The notes below the pieces were generated by a model, which was given only the letters and a program-made list of their open reading frames with translations, had not been told where the DNA came from and did not search any database. This document shows, in pieces, positions 1-4,910 of a stretch of 8,730 nt of DNA; the first letter of the stretch is position 1, and every line of letters starts with the position of its first letter. This DNA is from UBA7359 sp964523895. Lineage in GTDB: Bacteria > Pseudomonadota > Gammaproteobacteria > Eutrophobiales > Eutrophobiaceae. The stretch covers positions 1 through 8,730 of the forward strand of contig CAZGBJ010000051.1 in assembly GCA_964523895.1 (NCBI GenBank), read 5' to 3'. A program made the translations under genes and the position numbers.

Positions 1-215
1 GTGTAGCCTATGTGTTTGAGTGCATCTTGAAATTTTATTTGTTTGTCATCACCACGATGCGTTGCATAAGCATTGGCGCAGATAATGTTCCCCTCATTGC
101 TAATTCGTTGCCAAAGTTTTTTATAATTAAACTGACGAGAAAAGGTATCTCTGGTTGTATAATAAATATTTTGCACATCGACAAACAGGGCAATTTTTTT
201 CAAAGTTGTTGTCAT
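1..215 (-). CDS. NYN domain (PIN-like, LabA/DUF88-type) protein, C-terminal part beyond the window
   Basis: Reading from the ATG at 215-213 on the minus strand gives 71 residues that run off the left edge without a stop. The N-terminus contains IALFVDVQNIYYT, the first strand of NYN/LabA-type domains. Asp13 in FVDVQN is the expected first metal-binding acidic residue, and Asn16 is typical of the family. The later stretch NAYATHRGDDKQIKFQDALK fits the second strand and helix. NYN domains are PIN-like metal-dependent ribonuclease folds, and many members have no known substrate. The start lies 19 bases after the rhlE stop, so the two genes are probably co-transcribed, which suits an RNA-processing role. 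The upstream purines (AAGAAT) are a weak ribosome site inside a small hairpin. Family assignment is good; the catalytic C-terminal half cannot be seen, so activity is inferred. Confidence 0.82.
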   Translation of the reverse strand, partial: MTTTLKKIALFVDVQNIYYTTRDTFSRQFNYKKLWQRISNEGNIICANAYATHRGDDKQIKFQDALKHIGY

Positions 216-216
216 G

Positions 217-234
217 ATCTATTCTTAAATAGAT
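217..234. repeat. Perfect 7-bp inverted repeat between rhlE and the NYN gene
   Basis: ATCTATT (217-223) and AATAGAT (228-234) are reverse complements around a 4-base loop. The hairpin fills nearly the whole gap between the rhlE stop and the NYN start and covers the region where the ribosome site of the NYN gene should be. There is no U-run after it, so it is not a normal terminator. It may modulate translation of the downstream gene, but the stem is AT-rich and weak. Confidence 0.4.
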
Positions 235-1587
235 TTAAGAAACTGTCGCCTTTGATTTTGAACGTCTATTGCGATTTGAGGGTTTATTCGCTTTGTTTAC
301 TGAGTTATTCGAGTTATTGGATTTACCACGGACGCTTTTCTTCTTTGAAGAAGACCAACGCTTATTTTTTTGACTTGTTTTTTTACCACTACCGTTTCTT
401 CTGGAACCTTGTTTTTTCTTTTGTGATTTATTTGAAACAGATTCGGGTACACGATGTTCCGGTTCAAAACCTTCGACTTCTTCACGTTCAATTTTCAGTT
501 TAATGAGCTTTTCGATATCCTGTAACTGTTTAACCTCATCGGCACTAACTAAAGATATTGCGTGGCCGTTAGCACCTGCACGTCCGGTGCGACCAATGCG
601 ATGAATATAATCTTCTGCAACATGTGGTAAATCAAAATTAACCACATGGGAAAGCTGATCAATATCGATACCTCTGGCAGCGATATCGGTTGCTACTAAT
701 ATCTGGGTTTTATTTTGTTTAAAAGAGGCTAATGCTTTTGTACGTTGGCTTTGGCTTTTATCGCCATGTATTGCTGCGGCATGAATATCATCACGCTTCA
801 ATCGCCGTACTAATCTATCTGCACCATGTTTGGTGCGACTAAATACTAATACTTGATACCAGTTATATTGTCGAATTAAATGGCTGAGTAGTTCTGATTT
901 ACGTGCTTTATCTGCCAGATAAATTTTTTGTGAAATAGTTTCAACGGTTGTATTGCGCGGGGCAACATCGATTTCGACAGGCTTGTTGATAATTCCCTTG
1001 GCAAGTTTCCTAATTTCATCAGAGAAAGTGGCAGAGAACATCAGGTTCTGACGCTGCTTTGGCAGCAGAGCCATAATTTTTTTAATATCATGGATGAATC
1101 CCATATCCAACATACGATCAGCTTCATCAAGTACCAGTATTTCAAGTTCATTAAAACGGATCGCATTTTGTTGATAGAGATCGAGTAAGCGACCGGGCGT
1201 GGCGACTAATACATCAACGCCACGTCGTAGCTTCATCATTTGTGGGTTAATTCCAACGCCACCGAAGACAACAGCAGAGCGAAGGTGCATATGTTTTTCA
1301 TAAGTGACTACGCTATCTTGCACTTGTGCTGCAAGTTCACGCGTGGGAGTTAATACGAGCGCACGAACATGATTGCTTTTTACTTTTGGTTTGTTACTGA
1401 GTAATTGCAATATGGGTAATGTGAAACCGGCAGTTTTACCTGTGCCAGTTTGTGCAGCTGCCATGATGTCCGATTTTTTTAATATAGCGGGGATGGCTTG
1501 TGCCTGAATAGGGGTTGGCTTTGTATAGCCGTTGTCACGCACAGCGCGTAACAATTTTTCGGATAATCCGAGTGTTTCAAATTTCAT
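235..1587 (-). CDS. rhlE: RhlE-type DEAD-box ATP-dependent RNA helicase
   Basis: This 450-residue protein carries the full set of DEAD-box motifs in order: the Q motif with GYTKPTPIQ (20-28), motif I AQTGTGKT (45-52), PTREL (81-85), GG (109-110), TPGR (130-133), DEAD (154-157), SAT (185-187), the HGD segment (274-276), TDIAARG (300-306) and HRIGRTGR (329-336). The MKFETLGLSEKLLRAV opening and the short linker are typical of RhlE rather than SrmB, DeaD or RhlB. Residues about 384-450 form a low-complexity tail rich in Lys, Ser, Asn and Arg, as expected for a disordered RNA-binding extension. Such helicases unwind short RNA duplexes in ribosome assembly and RNA decay and are often cold-responsive. 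The ATG at 1587 is preceded by AGGA about 12 bases upstream, a longish spacing. The NYN gene follows 19 bases after the stop. Confidence 0.95.
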   Translation of the reverse strand: MKFETLGLSEKLLRAVRDNGYTKPTPIQAQAIPAILKKSDIMAAAQTGTGKTAGFTLPILQLLSNKPKVKSNHVRALVLTPTRELAAQVQDSVVTYEKHMHLRSAVVFGGVGINPQMMKLRRGVDVLVATPGRLLDLYQQNAIRFNELEILVLDEADRMLDMGFIHDIKKIMALLPKQRQNLMFSATFSDEIRKLAKGIINKPVEIDVAPRNTTVETISQKIYLADKARKSELLSHLIRQYNWYQVLVFSRTKHGADRLVRRLKRDDIHAAAIHGDKSQSQRTKALASFKQNKTQILVATDIAARGIDIDQLSHVVNFDLPHVAEDYIHRIGRTGRAGANGHAISLVSADEVKQLQDIEKLIKLKIEREEVEGFEPEHRVPESVSNKSQKKKQGSRRNGSGKKTSQKNKRWSSSKKKSVRGKSNNSNNSVNKANKPSNRNRRSKSKATVS

Positions 1588-1639
1588 TTAATAAAGTATT
1601 CCTAAATCTTGTTATGTCATCCGTTTTGCTATTTCTAGC

Positions 1640-1740
1640 TTAAATCTACATAAGATGACTTGTATTTCGGCGCACGCGCATTATTGCGGAGCAGTCCGAG
1701 GCATAAGAGTGTTTTGCCGTTGTTGCGGCATACAAATAAT
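1640..1740 (-). promoter_or_regulatory. Candidate structured 5' leader of rhlE
   Basis: This stretch upstream of rhlE is visibly richer in G and C than the surrounding AT-rich intergenic DNA. It can form several short hairpins: TGCCG/CGGCA (1715-1730), CGGA/TCCG around a GCAG loop (near 1687-1698), and alternating GCGC near 1672-1679. On the rhlE strand it also holds two tandem micro-frames, 16 codons from 1731 and 11 codons from 1681, that share the A of TAATG, though neither has a good ribosome site. Helicase genes of this class often have long regulated leaders. I infer a regulatory leader RNA from position and composition only. Confidence 0.35.
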
Positions 1741-1762
1741 TGGCTTCTCGAAAGGAGGGGCT

Positions 1763-1808
1763 TTAGACTCAGTAAATATTCATATTAATTAATATGAGAT
1801 AAGTCTAA
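1763..1808. repeat. Nested palindromes in the rhlE / cation-transporter divergent region
   Basis: An 18-bp perfect palindrome, TCATATTAATTAATATGA, occupies 1780-1797. It is enclosed by a second inverted pair, TTAGACT (1763-1769) and AGTCTAA (1802-1808), whose centre is offset by 3 bases. Two dyads of this size in a divergent promoter region suggest an operator or a cruciform-prone site. The regulator is unknown, and no regulator gene lies next to it. Confidence 0.45.
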
Positions 1809-1830
1809 TTAACAACTAAAGATGACGCTC

Positions 1831-1863
1831 TGTGCGCATGTAAGTGCCACAGACGCGCGCACA
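1831..1863. repeat. 7-bp GC-rich inverted repeat
   Basis: TGTGCGC (1831-1837) and GCGCACA (1857-1863) are exact reverse complements separated by 19 bases. The arms are GC-rich in an otherwise AT-rich region, which makes a chance match less likely. It lies about 60 bases upstream of the candidate promoter of the cation transporter. I see no U-run, so it is not a terminator. Confidence 0.3.
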
Positions 1864-1920
1864 TTAACAGGTATTTCCAGTAATGCTACATTTATTTATG
1901 TTATTTTATTCTCAAAATTA

Positions 1921-1949
1921 GTAACAAACGTAATATTCCCTCATATAAT
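1921..1949 (+). promoter_or_regulatory. Candidate sigma-70 promoter for the cation transporter
   Basis: A perfect -10 hexamer TATAAT (1944-1949) follows a 4-of-6 match to the -35 box, GTAACA (1921-1926), with a 17-base spacer. Transcription would start near 1956, giving a leader of about 40 bases before the TTG start at 1995. Confidence 0.45.
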
Positions 1950-1994
1950 AAGCCATCAAACAAAACAATTGTGGTCTAACATAGGTTTTATAAA

Positions 1995-2864
1995 TTGGAA
2001 AAATTTGAATTTTCTGAACGCGACAAAAAGATTCATCGCCTGATTATTATTGAAGGTAGTGTCAATTTTGTTGTCTTGATAGCAAAATTACTTGTTGGTT
2101 TATCAACCGGGTCATTAGCAATTATTGCCGATGCGATCCATTCCTTAACAGATGTTGCAAATAATATTGTTGCCTGGGTTGTTGTTCGTATTTCTGCAAT
2201 GCCAGCGGATCGTGAACATCCGTATGGACATCGTAAATTTGAAACCTTAGCGGTCTTTGTCTTGGCTACTTTGTTGGCCGTGCTTGCATTTGAAATTGCA
2301 AAGAATGCAGTTATAAAAGAAACAACGGAGATTATTAGCGGCAATTGGCAGCTCGCCGTAATGATAACAGTGCTCGTTATAAATATCGCATTGGCGGCGT
2401 GGGAACGTTATTGGGCCAGAAAATTGAAATCCAGCATTATGCTCGCCGATGCGGCACATACCTTTGCCGATGTATTAACCACGCTAGTTGTTATTGTGGG
2501 TTGGCAATTATCAACGATGGGATTTTTAATACTTGATCGATTATGTGCACTAGGTGTTGCCGGTTTTGTTCTTTATATGGCTTACCGATTATTTAAAACT
2601 GCATTTCCTGTGCTTGTCGATGAGTATGCTATCGATCCTGAAGATATTAATGTGGCTGTTATGAATATTGAAGGAGTCAAAGAAGTAGGGCGTATTCGTT
2701 CACGATGGATTGGATCAGATATTGCCATAGATATGGTGGTTTCAGTGAATGCTAAATTAACAACTGAGGAATCACATAAAATCGCTGATCAAATTGAGAC
2801 AATGATAGAAGAGCGATTCAATGTTGGTGATGCCTTTATTCATATAGAGCCATATAAAACATAA
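1995..2864 (+). CDS. Cation diffusion facilitator (Zn2+/Fe2+ efflux) transporter
   Basis: This 289-residue membrane protein has the CDF layout: about six helices in residues 15-205, then a cytoplasmic ferredoxin-like domain (about 210-289). The transport site is visible as HxxxD in TM2 (H49, D53 in ADAIHSLTD) and HxxxD in TM5 (H155, D159 in ADAAHTFAD). These match the tetrahedral site of YiiP/FieF, with His in place of the first Asp of YiiP, a pattern often seen in zinc-preferring members. The TM2-TM3 loop DREHPYGHRKFE holds D72, H75 and H79, matching the second site of YiiP. Translation probably starts at TTG 1995: an in-frame TAA lies at 1977-1979, no ATG follows within the first helix, and AGG is about 9 bases upstream. 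CDF proteins export divalent metal using the proton gradient. The family is certain; the metal is inferred. A YchJ-like gene follows after 9 bases. Confidence 0.92.
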   Translation: MEKFEFSERDKKIHRLIIIEGSVNFVVLIAKLLVGLSTGSLAIIADAIHSLTDVANNIVAWVVVRISAMPADREHPYGHRKFETLAVFVLATLLAVLAFEIAKNAVIKETTEIISGNWQLAVMITVLVINIALAAWERYWARKLKSSIMLADAAHTFADVLTTLVVIVGWQLSTMGFLILDRLCALGVAGFVLYMAYRLFKTAFPVLVDEYAIDPEDINVAVMNIEGVKEVGRIRSRWIGSDIAIDMVVSVNAKLTTEESHKIADQIETMIEERFNVGDAFIHIEPYKT

Positions 2865-2873
2865 ATTTTTCAT

Positions 2874-3272
2874 ATGACTGAAACCTGTCTATGTGATAGC
2901 GGCCAACCATTTAAAAAATGTTGCGAACGCTTTCTTAATAAAAGTGCTGTTGCTGCGACACCGAAACAATTAATGCGTTCCCGATATACCGCATATGCGT
3001 TGGGTAATTATGGTGAATATTTAATGAACACATGGTTACCTGAATCCTCAAAAGGCCACACTGTTGCATCGCTTTCTGAAAAAAATATGGAATGGGTGAA
3101 ACTGGAAATATTAAACAGCCAACAAAAAGCAGATGAGGGTAAAGTTGAATTTAATGCTTATTACAAGAGTGATGATGATTCGCCAGGTATCTTGCATGAA
3201 AAGTCTGCTTTCCGTCGAATTGATGGTTGTTGGTATTATGTCGAAGGCGAAGTAGATATAGGAAGTGATTAA
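2874..3272 (+). CDS. ychJ: YchJ-like SEC-C motif protein (UPF0225), lacking the C-terminal SEC-C
   Basis: This 132-residue protein opens with a SEC-C zinc motif, CxC-x8-CC (C5, C7, C16, C17). It continues with QLMRSRYTAYALGNYGEYLMNTW (about 32-54), the signature of YchJ/UPF0225, whose body has an NTF2-like fold. The role of YchJ is not established. SEC-C motifs bind zinc and in SecA mediate contact with SecB and ribosomes. Full-size YchJ is near 150 residues and usually ends in a second SEC-C motif; this one stops at GEVDIGSD without it. The usual CPCGS is changed to CLCDS. The start ATG is 9 bases after the transporter stop and has no clear ribosome site, so translation is probably coupled to the upstream gene. 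The stop is only 5 bases from the convergent GNAT gene. Confidence 0.85.
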   Translation: MTETCLCDSGQPFKKCCERFLNKSAVAATPKQLMRSRYTAYALGNYGEYLMNTWLPESSKGHTVASLSEKNMEWVKLEILNSQQKADEGKVEFNAYYKSDDDSPGILHEKSAFRRIDGCWYYVEGEVDIGSD

Positions 3273-3277
3273 TAAAA

Positions 3278-3775
3278 CTATTCAAATAATTTTTTAATTG
3301 TATCGATAAGCAAGAATAGTTTTAAATTCTGATCAGGTAAATTAATAAAACCATAACTTTCATAAAAAGATTTTGCCTCTTCATTAATTGAATCAACTAT
3401 GATGCACTTTATTCCCATTTCATTTGAAGTTAAATAAATTCGCTTCAACGCATTAAACAGTAAATGTTCTCCCAAGCCTGTGCCTTGCATTTTTAGATTT
3501 ACAGCTAATCTAGATAAACAAGCTGCGGGTATCGGGTAACGGGGTAATTGATTTGAAATATTCTCAGGTAATTCTTTAAAGTTGATTGAAGCTGAACATA
3601 TCGAATAATAACCTTGTATGACTTTCTCATCATCAGTGGCTACAAAGGTTCTGGAAATACTTTTTTGATCATTTTGACGTGCATAACGAATGAGATAGTC
3701 ATTAAGCGATTTAATCCCACAATCAAAATGATCTTTTTTATGAGATTTTTGTAGAAGCTCGACCCTGAGCATCAT
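3278..3775 (-). CDS. GNAT-family toxin of a TacAT-like toxin-antitoxin system
   Basis: This 165-residue GNAT acetyltransferase is downstream of a DUF1778 antitoxin gene, the arrangement of TacA-TacT and AtaR-AtaT. The N-terminal FDCGIKSLNDYL (17-28) is typical of these toxins. The acetyl-CoA loop is QGTGLG (97-102) after SRLAV (88-92). FYESYGF (137-143) supplies Tyr138 as the expected catalytic residue. Known members acetylate the amino group of charged tRNAs and block translation, with different amino acid preferences; the target here cannot be read. All key motifs look intact, so it is probably active. The frame opens with two consecutive ATGs. AGGAG is 4 bases before the first and 7 before the second, so the second (3772) is the better start. 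The antitoxin stop lies 23 bases upstream. Confidence 0.92.
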   Translation of the reverse strand: MMLRVELLQKSHKKDHFDCGIKSLNDYLIRYARQNDQKSISRTFVATDDEKVIQGYYSICSASINFKELPENISNQLPRYPIPAACLSRLAVNLKMQGTGLGEHLLFNALKRIYLTSNEMGIKCIIVDSINEEAKSFYESYGFINLPDQNLKLFLLIDTIKKLFE

Positions 3776-3779
3776 ATAA

Positions 3780-3784
3780 CTCCT
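3780..3784 (-). promoter_or_regulatory. Strong ribosome binding site of the GNAT toxin gene
   Basis: On the minus strand AGGAG is followed by TTAT and two consecutive ATG codons. Spacing is 4 bases to the first ATG (3775) and 7 to the second (3772), which favours the second as the true start. It is a stronger site than that of the antitoxin gene. Confidence 0.6.
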
Positions 3785-3798
3785 TTAAGGCAATACTT

Positions 3799-4092
3799 TT
3801 AATTAATTTCTTCAGCCTGATATTTCTTAGAGGCACGACGAAGCTTAGCATTTGGGGCAGAGGGCTTAGCAAGGGCATTTAGAAACACATCGCGTGCTTT
3901 ATTGTTTAATACAATTTGTTCTTGTTGTTCGATTAATCTGATTGCTCTATCCCGAACAGTTTCAATCATAAATGCGCTCATTGTCGTACCTGCAACTTCA
4001 GCAGCGCGGGCAACTAAAGTTTTTATATCTGCACTCATGCGCAAATCAAATCGTTCATCTTTGTAGTTGTGATCCTTCATTTCATAATCCAT
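3799..4092 (-). CDS. DUF1778 (TacA-like) ribbon-helix-helix antitoxin
   Basis: This 97-residue protein has the two parts of DUF1778 antitoxins. The N-terminal ribbon-helix-helix segment runs from about residue 13 to 50 (ERFDLRMSADIKTLVARAA, then GTTMSAFMIETV). The basic, extended C-terminus (about 65-97) normally wraps around the GNAT toxin and blocks its active site. The RHH part would dimerise and bind the palindromes just upstream of the gene for autorepression. The first ATG (4092) has no clear ribosome site; an in-frame ATG at 4080 (residue 5, MKDHNYKDERF) has GGA about 8 bases before it and could be the real start. The toxin gene follows after 23 bases, in one operon. Confidence 0.92.
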   Translation of the reverse strand: MDYEMKDHNYKDERFDLRMSADIKTLVARAAEVAGTTMSAFMIETVRDRAIRLIEQQEQIVLNNKARDVFLNALAKPSAPNAKLRRASKKYQAEEIN

Positions 4093-4112
4093 TAATATCT
4101 GGAAATAATAAA

Positions 4113-4143
4113 AGTATAGTACATGTACGGTATATGTACATAC
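4113..4143 (-). promoter_or_regulatory. Probable antitoxin operator: two 10-bp palindromes over the promoter
   Basis: Two perfect palindromes, GTACATGTAC (4119-4128) and TATGTACATA (4133-4142), are centred 14 bases apart and share the core TGTACAT or ATGTAC. They lie 27-50 bases upstream of the antitoxin ATG. TATACT (4118-4113, minus strand) next to them is a plausible -10 box. Paired short palindromes are typical binding sites of ribbon-helix-helix antitoxins, so autorepression is expected. No clear -35 box is visible. Confidence 0.6.
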
Positions 4144-4223
4144 AAATAATAGTGTTTCTCAATAAATTAAAATATTTATCTCTGTAAATATATAACTTAT
4201 TGTTTTTACTAATATTATATGTC

Positions 4224-4240
4224 ATCCAAATCTATTGGAT
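4224..4240. repeat. Small hairpin downstream of the YjbQ gene
   Basis: ATCCAA (4224-4229) pairs with TTGGAT (4235-4240) around a 5-base loop, 15 bases after the YjbQ stop on the minus strand. It lacks a U-run on that strand, so it is at best a weak transcript-end structure. The rest of 4093-4255 is AT-rich DNA holding the toxin-antitoxin promoter and nothing else I can identify. Confidence 0.25.
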
Positions 4241-4255
4241 AAATTGAGAAAATAG

Positions 4256-4678
4256 TTACTCGCCCATAATCTGAACGATAATGTCTCGTGTTCTTGCGCA
4301 AGTATCAAAGTCGACAACGACGATTTGTTGCCATGTTCCTAACATTAATGCGCTTTCTGTAAATGGAATAGTTAATGATTGCCCCTGGATTTGTCCACGT
4401 AGATGACTATGTCCATTATCTTCTCCCTTGTTACGCGTATTATGTTGCCATTGAGGATTAGCCGGGATTAACTGATTCCAGATATCTTTAGTATCTTTGC
4501 GTAAGCCGGGCTCGTCTTCAAAGATCATGACGGATGCTGTGGTATGTTTTATAAATAAGGTAACTATGCCTGCATTAAGTCCGGATTCTTTTAACAAGCG
4601 TTGACATTTTTCAGTGATATTTTCTATTTTTGTATCACCTTGCATATCAAGTGAGAATTGTTGTGTTACTACTGACAT
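4256..4678 (-). CDS. yjbQ: YjbQ family protein (UPF0047; weak thiamine-phosphate synthase activity in the family)
   Basis: This 140-residue protein has the normal length and all hallmarks of YjbQ/UPF0047: LFIKHTTASVMI (41-52, with His45), EDEPGLRKD (54-62), GEDNGHSHLRG (85-95, His90 and His92), and SALMLGTWQQIVVVDFD (109-125), ending in an RxR-type segment. The conserved His/Glu set forms a metal site in the trimeric enzyme. E. coli YjbQ can replace thiamine phosphate synthase when overproduced, but that is considered a secondary activity and the physiological role is open. AGAGGA 6 bases before ATG 4678 is a good ribosome site. It is transcribed in the same direction as the HD-domain gene, from which it is separated by a repeat cluster, so it may have its own promoter in that gap. 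Confidence 0.9.
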   Translation of the reverse strand: MSVVTQQFSLDMQGDTKIENITEKCQRLLKESGLNAGIVTLFIKHTTASVMIFEDEPGLRKDTKDIWNQLIPANPQWQHNTRNKGEDNGHSHLRGQIQGQSLTIPFTESALMLGTWQQIVVVDFDTCARTRDIIVQIMGE

Positions 4679-4718
4679 ATCATTCCTCTATTAATATATT
4701 ACTGCTGTCCCATTAACA

Positions 4719-4838
4719 CGTCGTTCCCGCGCACGACTATACGGATGTAGTCGGTAGAGCGAAGCAGGAACCATAGCCGAGGCGGGAACCCAGTGAATTA
4801 TGTTATCACGTTAATCTATGACTTACTGGATACCCGCC
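4719..4838. repeat. Palindromic intergenic repeat element (MITE/REP-like), with a second truncated copy
   Basis: GTTCCCGC (4723-4730) and GCGGGAAC (4782-4789) form an 8-bp perfect inverted repeat. Between them is a smaller hairpin, CGACTA (4734-4739) with TAGTCG (4748-4753). A second partial unit follows: ACTGGATACCCGCC (4825-4838) is the reverse complement of 4781-4794 at 11 of 14 positions. The TTCCCGC...GCGGGAA..CCAGT pattern resembles dispersed palindromic elements found in many proteobacteria (for example dRS3 of Neisseria), a likeness based on the motif only. The GC-rich block stands out from its AT-rich flanks, which suggests a mobile repeat. Confidence 0.6.
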
Positions 4839-4872
4839 TACGCCTGTCTCTTCTACACAAATCCCTTATTCC

Positions 4873-4905
4873 GACGTCATACTGGCATACGCCAGTATGA
4901 CGTTG
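4873..4905. repeat. Long perfect hairpin just past the HD-gene stop
   Basis: ACGTCATACTGGC (4874-4886) and GCCAGTATGACGT (4891-4903) are exact reverse complements around an ATAC loop: a 13-bp stem, extendable by a G-T and a C-G pair. It begins 6 bases beyond the stop of the HD-domain gene. Neither strand has a true U-run, so it is not a classical terminator, but a stem this long could stop polymerase or protect the mRNA 3' end. The sequence looks like another palindromic dispersed repeat beside the 4719-4838 cluster. Confidence 0.6.
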
Positions 4906-4910
4906 TGATT

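Noticed and set aside
12..503. Open plus-strand frame of 163 codons at the left edge
   Set aside because: It is antisense to the NYN gene start and the rhlE tail, both of which show clear family motifs, and its own translation has no recognisable features.
1822..2043. Plus-strand frame of 73 codons upstream of the cation transporter
   Set aside because: It runs into the transporter gene in another frame, has no ribosome site and an unremarkable sequence; the candidate promoter lies inside it.
4873..4905. Long hairpin as an intrinsic terminator of the HD-domain gene
   Set aside because: No run of T follows the stem on the minus strand, and the sequence fits better as a palindromic repeat; a role at the mRNA end remains possible.
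4719..4905. Repeat cluster as a CRISPR array
   Set aside because: The units are inverted, differ in length and sequence, and lack regular spacers; there are no cas genes.
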